NCBI GenBank assembly: GCA_964016885.1
Contig: OZ024757.1
Coordinates: 20,905,739-20,969,738 of the forward strand
From: Eledone cirrhosa
Lineage: Eukaryota > Mollusca > Cephalopoda > Octopoda > Eledonidae
Direction: 5' to 3'
DNA length: 64,000 nucleotides
Shown here one piece after another: positions 10,978 to 20,762 of this stretch. How positions within the stretch are numbered: the stretch's first letter is position 1; every line of letters starts with the position of its first letter. The translations under genes and the position numbers were made by a program. The notes beneath the pieces were generated by a model. The model did not search any database. It saw nothing but the letters and a program-made list of their open reading frames with translations, and was not told the origin of the DNA.

Positions 10978-11620
10978 AACAACCAAGCAAGTTAATCAGT
11001 CATGTACAACAATATAACCATTTCTAAGACGTATTTCTTTAACTCTTAATGTCCTGTACTGCATAAAACCACAGGAATAAGGATTTTTCTGGCATGTACA
11101 GAGCTAAATAGCCAAGCAAGTCAGTCAACTAAGAGCTGTACAACAATATAACTAGTCTAAATGACTATATGGTGGCCTCAAAGGACTCATGCTAGAGTCA
11201 TCTGCCATAATATGTTGTTAGCCTCATGGTCATGACCGACAGGGTGGACAATACATTGCCTCGGAGGGCAGTGTGGAAGATATGCTGGAACAGCCCCTCT
11301 ACATCACAGGGATCACACCTGCGGGCAACCAGCTCCACTCCGATAGCAATGAATGGGACGTAGTCTAGGGGGTCACAAACACAGGAAGCCCCCACTGTCA
11401 CAAGCTCAACCACAAACCTATCAGAGAGTGGCCAATACATTAACAGTTTGCTCTCTTCGGCCTGGTGGCCAGCAATGTCTAGGCTGGTAGCTGAATACAC
11501 CAAGTTGCTGCTGGAGAAGGTGATACAGCACGTAGCATCCCTACAAATCATATATCTTTAACTCTTAATGTACTGTACTGCAGGAAACAGTATGAGTAAA
11601 GATTTTTGTAATGTGCAGAG
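10978..11620. repeat. Ancient tandem duplication, second copy interrupted
   Basis: Copy 1 (10978-11106) contains CCAAGCAAGTTAATCAGTCA, GTACAACAATATAAC, TTTAACTCTTAATGTCCTGT and a GTACAGAGCT end. Copy 2 has the same landmarks at 11112-11163 and 11551-11620, separated by about 385 extra bases that hold the open frame listed next. A short ATAT occurs at both junctions. Confidence 0.7.
11198..11551 (-). CDS. Unidentified 117-codon open frame, exon-like
   Basis: I do not recognise this product. The frame is intact, has mixed non-repetitive composition, and is rich in hydrophobic and Cys residues. It contains DRFVVELVTVGASCVCDPLD, IGVELVARRCDPCDVEGLFQ and ALRGNVLSTLSVMTMRLTTY, and ends in TGA. Codon use looks protein-like and unlike the surrounding microsatellites. 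On the minus strand a possible splice acceptor (TTTGTAG) lies just inside the first codons. It could be a captured host exon, a retrocopy or an unlisted transposon gene. The plus strand is also mostly open here (a stop near 11365), which lowers certainty. No start context or promoter is visible. Confidence 0.4.
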   Translation of the reverse strand: MICRDATCCITFSSSNLVYSATSLDIAGHQAEESKLLMYWPLSDRFVVELVTVGASCVCDPLDYVPFIAIGVELVARRCDPCDVEGLFQHIFHTALRGNVLSTLSVMTMRLTTYYGR

Positions 11621-12236
11621 CTTCCATTATAGTTTTTGGGTTGGAGGGGCTTAAGTATATACACTGTACATGTGTATTATTATTATTAGCTCATGCTTTT
11701 TTATCACCAATACGAGATGAAGAAATAAATTGAAAATATGATCATATAAACATGTTTAGAGTCAATAAAAAATCAGTGTTAGCAAAAACTAAAGCACAAA
11801 TATTGAAACAAATTATTGGAGGGGCTTCAGTTCCAAAAGCCCCTTAGCGCCAGAAGGCTTGCACATGTGTAAAATGAAATTGCTTCATCTTCAGATTGGG
11901 TGAATTTACTGGGTCAAAACTGGTTGGCCCTGGAGCAACAAGACTACAACAAAGCCATGGGGATGTGTTATTCAGTAGAGGAACTTTCAGAAGTCAATGG
12001 TGGCTGATATGTTGAGCAGAAGAAATATACAATAGTCAACAGTGAACCAAGTTCAGTTAGTGAACAGCTGCTACATTTGTAGTGGTGGTGTATGTAACTT
12101 GTGTTACTCAGGATATTACTTCAAGTAAGGAAAAAAAATAATAATTTAATCACATGTTCAGTTCAACAAGGGAACCTAGCTCATATGTGGTTCATTGATC
12201 TGCTTAGAAATAGCAGCCACATTTCGAACCACACAT
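11621..12236. other. Unique AT-rich spacer
   Basis: No gene or repeat that I can name. Confidence 0.5.
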
Positions 12237-12577
12237 GGAGGCACATGGCTTAGTGGTTAGAGCATTGGCCTTGCAATCGAAAGGTTGTGAGTTCAATTCT
12301 CAGACCGGGTGATGTGTTGTTTCCTTGAGCAAGACACTTTATTTCACATTGCTCCAGTTTACTCAGCTGTAGAAATGAGATGATAGGGACTGGGGTCCCT
12401 ATCATTCCACTGCAAAGTGGTTGTGGAGGTGCCACGGCAAAAATTCACCCAGCACTCACTGTAAATGAGGTTGGTGTTAGGAAGGGCATCCAGCTGTAGA
12501 AATCAAGCCAGAATCAGTTCCCGTCCCACCCTTGCAAGCAGGGAAAAGTGGATGTAAAATGAAATGAAATGAAATGA
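12237..12577 (+). mobile_element. SINE-A, full length
   Basis: Complete copy with intact A and B boxes and one internal 49-bp module. The tail has changed from (ATG)n to (AAATG)n, reading GTAAAATGAAATGAAATG. Confidence 0.9.
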
Positions 12578-12714
12578 CATCATACCAGCAGAAAGATTTA
12601 CTTTTTCTGTTGCATGATCCAGCATTTTAAAATTGTACTCTCAATAAAATCATACAAAACCATTTTGGAGGTTTGAGAGCTGATTAGGGTAAAGATGTAT
12701 GTAAAGATGTATGT

Positions 12715-13160
12715 ACATTGTCTTTCTTTGTCAGCCGCTCTCCAGCCCCCTATTTAAAGCTGTATACAGCTATGGTACGACCACACTTCGAATTCGCAAC
12801 ATCAGTCTGGAACCCCTATCTTACTCAGAACATTGACCTCCTGGAAACTGTTCAGAGACGTGCAACCAAGCGCATACCCTCCATCAGACACCTACCATAC
12901 TCTGAACGCCTTGCTTCCCTGGGCATGGATTCATTGAAGCTCCGACGTCTGGCAATGGACTTGGTAAACACCCACAAAGTTATTAACCATCTCACCAACA
13001 ACAACCCTGAGCATCTATTTGATCTCCATGTGTCTAACACACGTGGACATGCCTACAAAATCAGAAAACAGCACAGCTCCCATGACTTTCAGAAACATAT
13101 TTTCACGCTTAGAGTTTCTGACGCATGGAACAAACTGCCTGCGTCATTTGTTATAATATT
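12715..13160 (+). pseudogene. C-terminal part of a CR1/Jockey-like LINE reverse transcriptase
   Basis: The open frame reads LKLYTAMVRPHFEFATSVWN, LLETVQRRATKRIPS, ERLASLGMDSLKLRRLAMDL, then VSNTRGHAYKIRK and RVSDAWNKLPASFV. The VRPxxEYAxxVWNP, VQRRATK, YxERLxxLxLxxLxxRR and RVxxxWNxLP series marks the thumb and C-terminus of CR1/Jockey-like polymerases. The catalytic fingers and palm are absent. The frame is abruptly replaced at about 13150 by a foldback element, exactly where the related copy at 59585 continues VVSCWDTASFK. So the LINE end was lost or displaced there. Confidence 0.85.
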
Positions 13161-13167
13161 TAATATA

Positions 13168-13290
13168 GAAATGGCTTCTATAAGACTAGAACTATTTCAT
13201 TTGAAGGAAATCATCAGGAAAGCCCTGATGATTTCCTTCAAATGAAACAGTTCTAGTCCTGTAGAAGCGATTGCTATATTAGATATTTTA
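13168..13290. mobile_element. Foldback element (family 1) with hammerhead-like core
   Basis: Arms of about 45 bp surround CAGGAAAGCCCTG. The right arm reads CTGATGA (13225-13231), a short stem-loop, GAAAC (13244-13248), then ACAG/CTGT pairing around TTCTAGTC, then A (13263). This is the order of hammerhead strands, with a GTA cleavage triplet. Stem I is not evident here. The flank ends with TATGTATTGAGTACCTTAG. Confidence 0.75.
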
Positions 13291-13364
13291 TATACTCTAC
13301 TATGTATTGAGTACCTTAGTTACTGTGATTACCCCTGATTGAACCCGGGATACACATTCACACA

Positions 13365-14450
13365 CATGGCACATGGCTTAGTGGTTAGAGCATTGGGCTT
13401 GCAATCGAAAGGTTGCGAGTTCAATTCTCAGACCGGGTGATATGTTGTTTCCTTGAGCAAGACACTTTATTTCACATTGCTCCAGTTTACTCAGCTGTAG
13501 AAATGAGATGATAGGGACTGGGGGTCCCTATCATTCCACTGCAAAGTGGTCGTGGAGGTGCCACGGCAAAGAAGCACCCAGCACTCACTGTAAAGTGGTC
13601 GTGGAGGTGCCACGGCAAAAAATCACCCAGCACTCACTGTAAAGTGGTCGTGGAGGTGCTACGGCAAAGAAGCACCCAGCACTCACTGTAAAGTGGTCGT
13701 GGAGGTGCTACGGCAAAGAAGCACCCAGCACTCACTGTAAAGTGGTCGTGGAGGTGCCACGGCAAAGAAGCACCCAGCACTCACTGTACAGTGGTCGTGG
13801 AGGTGCTACGGCAAAGAAGCACCCAGCACTCACTGTAAAGTGGTCGTGGAGGTGCCACGGCAAAGAAGCACCCAGCACTCACTGTAAAGTGGTCGTGGAG
13901 GTGCTACGGCAAAGAAGCACCCAGCACTCACTGTAAAGTGGTCGTGGAGGTGCTACGGCAAAGAAGCACCCAGCACTCACTGTAAAGTGGTCGTGGAGGT
14001 GCCACGGCAAAGAAGCACCCAGCACTCACTGTAAAGTGGTCGTGGAGGTGCTACGGCAAAGAAACACCCAGCACTCACTGTAAAGTGGTCGTGGAGGTGC
14101 TACGGCAAAGAAGCACCCAGCACTCACTGTAAAGTGGTCGTGGAGGTGTGCTACGGCAAAGAAGCACCCAGCACTCACTGCAAAGTGGTCGTGGAGGTGC
14201 CACGGCAAAAAATCACCCAGCACTCACTGTAAAGTGGTCGTGGAGGTGCTACGGCAAAGAAGCACCCAGCACTCACTGTAAAGTGGTCGTGGAGGTGCCA
14301 CAGCAAGAAAGGCACCCAGCACTCACTGTAAATTAGGTTGGTGTTAGGAAGGGCATCCAGCTGTAGAAATCAGGCCAGAATCAGTTCCCGTCTCACCCTT
14401 GCAAGCAGGGGAAAAGCGGACGTAAAATGAAAAAAAAAATAATAATAATA
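13365..14450 (+). mobile_element. SINE-A with a 16-fold internal 49-bp tandem array
   Basis: Normal head (A box, B box at about 13411-13430) and normal 3' tail (GGACGTAAAATG then poly-A/ATA). In between, the module AAGTGGTCGTGGAGG to CAGCACTCACTGT is repeated about 16 times from 13541 to 14330 at an exact 49-bp period. Variants (GCCACGG versus GCTACGG, AAAAATCACCC versus AAGAAGCACCC) are spread along the array. Open frames across it are artefacts. Confidence 0.95.
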
Positions 14451-14668
14451 CTCGGCACATAAGAGAAACAATACTGAAGGAAAAGTAAAAACAATGATAA
14501 TAATAATATTACTAACCTTTAGCACTGAGTCCTTCAACACTAACTCCCAGGCTAGCAAGAAATGTTAAACAGGTATTAATGTTTTCCACCTGAAAATAAA
14601 TTAAACACAAATATTAATACAATTAAAAATAGCAAATGATTAGCAATAAGGTATATGAAGAATATAAT
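14451..14668. other. AT-rich spacer
   Basis: (ATA)n remnants and unique sequence. No gene seen. Confidence 0.5.
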
Positions 14669-14731
14669 AATTGTTTCTACTTTAGGCACAAGGCCAGCAA
14701 ATTACCCAGTGCATTACTGGTACTTTATTAA
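14669..14731 (-). mobile_element. SINE-C tail fragment
   Basis: Only the last 60 or so bases: tail AATTGTTTCTACTTTAGGC to TACTTTATTA. Confidence 0.8.
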
Positions 14732-14748
14732 ACCGAATGGTTCAGTCT

Positions 14749-14800
14749 GTGGAAACCTATCCAACCCTTGTTAGCAAGGATAGAGGACGTGAAATGATGG
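14749..14800 (+). mobile_element. LINE family-A tail fragment
   Basis: CCTATCCAACCCTTGTTAGC, AAGGATAGAGGACGTGAAAT, GATGG is a diverged version of the LINE-A/SINE-A 3' end. It runs directly into the (GTGATG)n block that follows. Confidence 0.6.
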
Positions 14801-15255
14801 TGGGGATGGTGGTGATGGTGATAGTAGTGGTGGTGATAGTAGTGGTGGTGGTGATGGTGGTGGTCATGATGATGATGGTGGTGGTGGTGGTGGTGATGAT
14901 AATGGTGGTGGTGGTGATGATAATGGTGGTGGTGGTGATGATAATGGTGGTGGTGATGATGATGGTGGAAGTGGTGGTGATGATGATGGTGGAAGTGGTG
15001 GTGATGATGATTGTGGAAGTGGTGGTGGTGGTGATGATGGTGGTGATGATGATGGTGGTGGTGGTGATGGTGAAGATGGTGATAGTGGTGGTGATGGTGA
15101 TGATGGTGGTGGTGGTGGTGATGATGGTGGTGGTGGTGGTGATGATGATGATGATGATGATGGTGGTGATGATGGTGGTGGTGGTGATGATGATGGTGGT
15201 GTTGATGGTGGTAATGATTATGAAGGCAAGGATGATGGTGATGGTGGTGATGAGA
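14796..15255. repeat. (GTGATG)n block grown from a LINE tail
   Basis: About 460 bp of GGTGGTGATGATGATGG triplets with occasional AATGG and GAAGTGG. Frames are poly-Val/Met or poly-Thr/Ile artefacts. Confidence 0.9.
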
Positions 15256-15372
15256 GCTAACAAGGGGCTAAACAATATCAGTACAACCAAAAGTTCGGTG
15301 AGAATTGGTCTAACTTCCTCTAGTCTTATCTTAAATCTTATCCAAGTCTAACTTAATATCAAGATGGCCGTT

Positions 15373-15579
15373 GATTGGCAGTATGAGAAAAGTGCTAAAC
15401 AATATGCTTTGTGGCACAGAGTTTCATCCTTTTACATTCTGAGTTCAAATCTCTCCGAGGTTAACTTTGCCTTTCATCCTTATGGGGTCGATAAAATAAA
15501 GTACCAGTAATACAGTGGGGTCGATTTAAATGACTCCCTTCCCCCACATATTGTTGGCCTTGTGCCTAAATCAGAAAAG
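15373..15579 (+). mobile_element. SINE-C, longer subfamily
   Basis: The head GATTGGCAGTATGAG and box B GAGTTCAAATCTC are followed by the usual body. It carries the extra GGGGTCGATTTAAATGACTC segment before GGCCTTGTGCC that is also seen (inverted) at 60842. Confidence 0.85.
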
Positions 15580-15749
15580 TTTAGCAACAATGTGAAACAG
15601 ATTTCAACTTTGACATAGATTCGTAGCTGTCATCACAATTTTCTAATTAATTAGTAATTAATAGAAACGTTCACGCTTCATTAATTTACACACCTTTCAT
15701 TTTGAAATTGATTACATCACCTTCATAATTAGACATGTGTTTGCAATTA

Positions 15750-15880
15750 TATCTATTGCTGTTGTGGCTGTTGTTATTGTGGTTATTATTGTGACTGTTG
15801 TTGTTGTGACTGTTGTTGTTGTTATTGTTGTTGTGGTTATTGTTGTGACTGTTGTTATTGTGACTATTTTAAATAATTAT
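15750..15880. repeat. (GTT)n/(GACTGTTGTT)n tract
   Basis: TGTTGTTGTGACTGTTGTT units. Confidence 0.85.
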
Positions 15881-15932
15881 ATATGATTATTATTTATTAA
15901 TCCTTACATAATAATAATAATAATAATAATAA

Positions 15933-15978
15933 TAATTGTTTCTACATTTGGCACAAGGCCAGCAATTATCCCAGTGTA
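15933..15978 (-). mobile_element. SINE-C tail fragment
   Basis: A 45-base tail piece following (ATA)n. It is immediately followed by a second, longer SINE-C in the same orientation. Confidence 0.75.
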
Positions 15979-15986
15979 TTAATAAT

Positions 15987-16163
15987 AATTGTTTCTACTT
16001 TTTGGCACAAGGCCAGCAATTACCCAGTACATTACTGGTACTTTATTTTATCGACCCCGTAAGGATGAAAGGCAAAGTTAACTTTGGCGGGATTTGAACT
16101 CAGAATGGCAAGGGCCGTAACTCTATGCGTCAAAGCATGGCGTCCGACCCTCTACTGATACTG
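15987..16163 (-). mobile_element. SINE-C, near full length
   Basis: Complete body and B box. The head ends at ATCAGTAGAGGGTCGG. A further 25-base tail relic of the family occurs at about 16180-16202. Confidence 0.88.
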
Positions 16164-16355
16164 AATAATGATATATATATAATTGTTTCTACTATTGGCA
16201 CATATATAATGATATATATATAATGATATATATATAATTCTTCGGCTCTGTTTAATTACATTGAGCTATACCTTTTACTGCCATTTCTATAATACGAAGA
16301 GGGTGTTTAACTCCAACACGCTCCAGTATTTTAATCCTTATATATATATATATAT

Positions 16356-16609
16356 ATAGAAATTACATGAATCAAAGTTCTGTTAAAACCATTTATTCGC
16401 TTACAATTGCTATAATATTATAATGGATGTCAACCCACTGTGCATCGATATATACATATGTTTCTGGATGTCTCTTGTGTTGGAAAGGAGGTCAAGTATG
16501 TAAACAATCATTGAAAAATTGCTCCGAAGACTCCAAATCTCGGTTTGGAAGAAACAATTGTAAGCAAATAAATGGTTTGAACAGAACTTTGATTCATGTG
16601 ATTTCTATA
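16356..16609. mobile_element. Foldback element with 54-bp arms
   Basis: The arm at 16356-16408 (ATAGAAATTACATGAATC to GCTTACAATTG) recurs inverted at 16555-16609 with about three mismatches. The 146-base spacer encodes nothing recognisable. CGGCTCTGT and TTACATTGAGCTAT occur on both outer sides (near 16244 and 16612), so the element sits in or between direct repeats. Confidence 0.8.
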
Positions 16610-16889
16610 TAACGGCTCTGTAGAACAACTGATGTTATTACATTGAGCTATTTATCTTACTGGTAATAAGGTAGTAATAAATTACTGTCTTTCACTGTTT
16701 ACGGTTTAAAATATATATAACTATAAAAGGTTTTAGTATATACATAACCATAAATAGTATTATTAATACTATAGATAGATATATGTGCCCCAGCATGGCC
16801 TCAGCCGGATGACTGGAACAAGTAAAAGAGTAAAAGAGTAATATATACACAGAATGTTTGATGATTTAGTGCTAAAGAATAAACACTAA
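16610..16889. other. AT-rich spacer
   Basis: Outer direct-repeat copy, then unique sequence. Confidence 0.4.
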
Positions 16890-17085
16890 TAATTGTTTCT
16901 ACTTTTGGCACAAGGCCAGCAATTACCCAGTGCATTACTGGTACTTTATTTTATCGACCCCGTAAGGATGAAAGGCAAAGTAAACTTTGGCGGGATTTGA
17001 ACTCAGAATGGCAAGGGCCGTAACTCTATGCGTCAAAGCATGGCATCCGACCCTCTAACGATACTGCCAATCCACCGCCCCTAAA
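16890..17085 (-). mobile_element. SINE-C, full length
   Basis: Complete copy. The head reads (minus strand) GGCGGTGGATTGGCAGTATC. Confidence 0.92.
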
Positions 17086-17109
17086 CACTAATAGTGCTAA
17101 GCTATAGCT

Positions 17110-17690
17110 TCTAGGTAAGTCTATTACTGGTGAGAGGGGGTTAAGGTGGCAATGGAAGCCAGGATTCAATATCATAGGTAAGTCCATTACCGGTGAGAGG
17201 GGGTTAAGGTGGCAATGGAAGTCAGGATTCAATATCATAGGTAAGTCCATTACTGGTGAGAGGGGGTTAAGGTGGCAATGGAAGCCAGGATTCAATATCA
17301 TAGGTAAGTCCATTACCGGTGAGAGGGGGTTAAGGTGGCAATGGAAGTCAGGAGTCAATATCATAGGTAAGTCCATTACCAGTGAGAGGGGGTTAAGGTG
17401 GCAATGGAAGTCAGGATTCAATATCATAAGTAAGTCCATTACTGGTGAGAAGGGGTTAAGATGACAATGGAAGCCAGGATTCAATATCATAGGTAAGTCC
17501 ATTACTGGTGAGAGGGGGTTAAGGTGATAATGGAAACCAGGGTTCAATATCATAGGTAAGTCCATTACTGGTGAGAGGGGGGTTAAGGTGGCAATGGAAG
17601 CCAGGATTCAATATCATAGTTAAGTCCATTACTGGTGAGAGGGGGTTAAGGTGGCAATGGAAGCCAGGATTCAATATCAGTTAACATGTT
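17110..17690. repeat. 63-bp minisatellite, about nine units
   Basis: The unit contains AGGTAAGTCCATTACTGGTG, AGAGGGGGTTAAGGTGGCAA, TGGAAGCCAGGATTCAATAT. Starts are at 17113, 17176, 17239, 17302 and onward. Because 63 is a multiple of three, a minus-strand frame with a 21-residue repeat (MDLPMILNPGFHCHLNPLSP) stays open for eight units. I regard that as a by-product of period length, not a protein. Confidence 0.92.
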
Positions 17691-18264
17691 CTCAACACTT
17701 TCATCTTCATAGTGCTCTATCTTTCACATTTTTTCTATATTCTGAAAAAAATAATAATTTCACCAACAGCTGAAATTTTCTCCCGACATTTCATGTCCCA
17801 GAATAATAACCGATGTAACTCAGATATCAGGAATAAAAGAAAGCAAAACAAACATGACAAAGTAAAAGAAACATTTGATTGATAACAACTGTTTGAACGA
17901 GGAATATTTCATGTTGACAAAAGGAGATCCATGAAAACAACATGATGATCAAAGGAATTGCGACTTCTTCAGATTGTTTCTAAAATCTCTATAAATATTG
18001 ATATCAAAGGAACTCTCATGGTGACCTTCAATTCGACAGAGATAAAAGAACACACCAATCACCAAAAAAATGATTTAAAAAAAAAAAACACTAAATCTTT
18101 TCCATTTTTTTCTTCAACTGATATTTCAAATTCTTATATTTACCTATATTTTCTAATTAGAAATATATTTTTCTGCTCCTAAGATGGCATCAAACAATAA
18201 TAGGTAAATGGAAATATAATAATAAATGTATGTATGTGTGTATGTATGCATGTATGTATCATCA
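17691..18264. other. Unique AT-rich spacer
   Basis: No gene or repeat identified. An A run lies near 18075 and (ATGT)n near 18225-18255. Confidence 0.5.
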
Positions 18265-18475
18265 TTATGAACATAATCATCACCACTGCATTACATCTAT
18301 CTAACCCATGATTGCATGGGTTAGATGGGTTGTCACATGCTGAGGCTAAATAGACAGGTCATATGACATGTTCCATTTTGGCAAGGTTTCTATGGAGGCC
18401 AACTACTTCATGGAATGCATTAAGTTTGTTTTTTCATGGCACAACTACTGCCACCTGACTTGGTGAACTAGATGC
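18265..18475 (-). mobile_element. Very degenerate SINE-B-like sequence
   Basis: ATTGCATGGGTTAGATGGG and a TTTCTATGG segment line up loosely with the SINE-B 3' half on the minus strand. The assignment is weak. Confidence 0.35.
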
Positions 18476-18522
18476 TTCTTACCATGGTCCCAACACACAC
18501 AATTTACAGACTGAGATGGCTG

Positions 18523-18523
<1 letters not shown>

Positions 18524-18567
<44 letters not shown>
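18524..18567. repeat. (TA)n tract
   Basis: Pure TA dinucleotides. Confidence 0.95.
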
Positions 18568-18572
<5 letters not shown>

Positions 18573-18699
18573 AAGAATGAAGAGTAACATGGTTGGCTGT
18601 ACAACAAGGGGCTTTATTTCAGGTATTGACAATTGTTTCATTGATCAGGTGAGTCTAGAGGTCGCTAATCACTTGAGGTTGTGTCACTCAATCTCCATT

Positions 18700-18881
18700 T
18701 GGCAGTATTGGTAGAGTGTCGGATGCCATGCTTTGGCGCATAGAGTTACGGCCCTTGCCATTCTGAGTTCAAATCCCACCGAGGTTAACTTTGCCTTTCA
18801 TCCTTACGGGGTCGATAAAATAAAGTACCAGTAATATACTGGGTAATTGCTGGCCTTGTGCCTAACGTAGAAACAATTATT
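18700..18881 (+). mobile_element. SINE-C, full length
   Basis: TGGCAGTATTGGTAGAGTG head, box B GAGTTCAAATCCC, tail AGAAACAATTATTT. Confidence 0.92.
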
Positions 18882-18885
18882 TACC

Positions 18886-19123
18886 TCTGATCAACTCATC
18901 AGAATACGAAGATATCAAATGGAAGTACAGCATAGTCGAAGCTCGAAGAGCAGCTAAGCTAACAAATGCAATCAGAAGTGTAGCCAAGCACTTGATAAGG
19001 TATAAAACCTTAGAGTAATAACATTCCGTTTAAAGGGCTTTGAAAATTGACGATAGGGACCGGTAATTCAGCCATGGGGACTGTAGCAACAAAAGAACTG
19101 ACTCGCGAGGAAAAATACATATA
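18886..19123 (+). mobile_element. Repeat with a short coding tail (WKYSIVEA family), copy 1
   Basis: In frame this reads SEYEDIKWKYSIVEARRAAK, then LTNAIRSVAKHLIRYKTLE, and TAA at about 19014-19019. It is followed by a conserved 3' region (CCGTTTAAAGGGC, CCGGTAATTCAGCC). The same coding end and 3' region recur at 43005 and, inverted, at 57830. I do not recognise the protein. It looks like the C-terminus and 3' UTR of a mobile element. Confidence 0.6.
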
Positions 19124-19142
19124 TATCATCATCATCATTTTA

Positions 19143-19184
<42 letters not shown>
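19124..19184. repeat. LINE/SINE-A tail stub and (TA)n
   Basis: ATCATCATCATTTTACG is the last 20 or so bases of the family-A tail (minus strand). It runs into a TA tract. Confidence 0.65.
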
Positions 19185-20050
19185 TAGCAGTACAGCCCGG
19201 CATTGCTCGGGGCTGCTCAGTAGGTGTGTTAAAGTTACAATGTTAAGTTCCTTTCTTGGCTTAAAATGTGGTACTTTTGATTAATATTCCCTCAACCAAC
19301 AGCATGCCTTATGAAGTTAAGAAAACATAACCATAACCGAATGTTAAAACAAAAGAGGATGCGGGGGATAAAAACTGCACTGGTAATCTATTAACAAAAA
19401 TCGAAAATGTAAACACTGCAACACTTGTCTCAGAGAAAAACATCAGTGTAACCAAACTATCAGTTATTTTGAAACAAAGAAATTGGATGGACATGAAAAA
19501 CAAAAAAAAATGCGTTATCTGTCTGTCGTTTAAAATCATTGCTTCTAAATGAAAATCTTATAAGGCTTTATTCGAGATCAATGCTTTTTTTACAAAATAT
19601 TTGCTTGTTTTACGGTGTATTCAAATAGGCTTGTTTTCAAGTAAAAATATTGTTTTAAAAGACTTTTTAATGGAAATGAAACAAAATGGAAGCTTAATGT
19701 TGAAATTTCGAACACATGAATTTTGCAGGTTAAAATTTTGCTGGCCCGAAAGTTGTTCATGTATTTTTGTACTTTTGCACACGTCGTTTATTCCTAACGT
19801 AAATAGATAAGCAGAATGACGCCATAAAAGGGAAATGACTCGTCTCTCATCTCTATTTATACATTTGAACTGAAAAATCAATACATTACAATTCGATTTT
19901 TACACTTGGCGTGGGTTGATTTGAAAATATTTTTGACCCATGTCTCCGCCGGACCTTCATCTATAAGTGTAGCAATTTCACCGAAATTTGAACGTACGGT
20001 TTAGGAGGAGATGTGTGCCGACCGTTTTAGTAGACAGACAACCTCAGTTT

Positions 20051-20054
<4 letters not shown>
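19185..20054 (+). mobile_element. Candidate element starting ACTAGCAG and ending CAGACAGACAACC
   Basis: It begins ACTAGCAGTACAGCCCGGCA, TTGCTCGGGG between (TA)n tracts. It ends CGTACGGTTTAGGAGGAGAT, GTGTGCC, GTAGACAGACAACCTCAG, again at (TA)n. The start recurs at 39268 and 60437. The interior holds only short frames with no motif. Class undetermined. Confidence 0.45.
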
Positions 20055-20092
<38 letters not shown>

Positions 20093-20150
20093 TATATATG
20101 TGTGTGTGTTCCAACCCATGCTATATATATATATATACATACATATATGC
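20054..20150. repeat. (TA)n/(CA)n tract
   Basis: Mixed dinucleotide tract. Confidence 0.9.
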
Positions 20151-20762
20151 AACAACAACTTCCTATGCTGATATTAATAATAATATCTTGTCCTCTTGCT
20201 CTTATTGTTGTTGTTTCTGGAGAATATAAAACTTTATGAGAAAGTCTTCATACTAGATGAGAAAAGAAATAAAATATATATCTGTATTTTTAGAATTTGA
20301 GCAAGGGCAGATATTAAAGATAAGCCTAATGGAAGACTAAAGTGACTTTTACAATAAAAGTTTATTTGCTATTGATTCGAGAAAATGGTTCTTAATTGTC
20401 CATGTTGAATTATTTTCTGGATTTGTATTTTTTTTTCCATCTGGAAGGTTTTTTTTAACCTCAGTACAAGAATGGAAAGAATTATGAAATGGACATATTT
20501 TATGGAAAAATATTCTGGGAAAATGCATTAAAAAGTGTTTAATAATAATAATATAAAAACAAAACAAAAAAAACCTGCTTTTAACCATATTACAGTTTAA
20601 TTTATTTTATTTTATTTCAAAATACTGAAATATATTTCTAGGATTAAATTACATAAAGATAATAAAGAATTTAATATTTAGTGAAACATAGGAAAAGGAC
20701 TATAATTGCTATAAGTGGAAAAGAAGAGAAAGAGCAAGGATTATTTGGCAGCGAAAGAAATA
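20151..20762. other. Unique AT-rich spacer
   Basis: No gene seen. Several homopolymer runs (T10-like near 20430). Confidence 0.5.

Noticed and set aside
13541..14330. CRISPR-like array of regular repeats
   Set aside because: No unique spacers. The whole 49-bp unit repeats, and it lies inside a SINE in an animal genome.
17026..17565. 179-codon minus-strand protein with 21-residue repeats
   Set aside because: The period (63) is a multiple of three, so openness is automatic. The repeat has no domain character, and the frame ends where the array ends.
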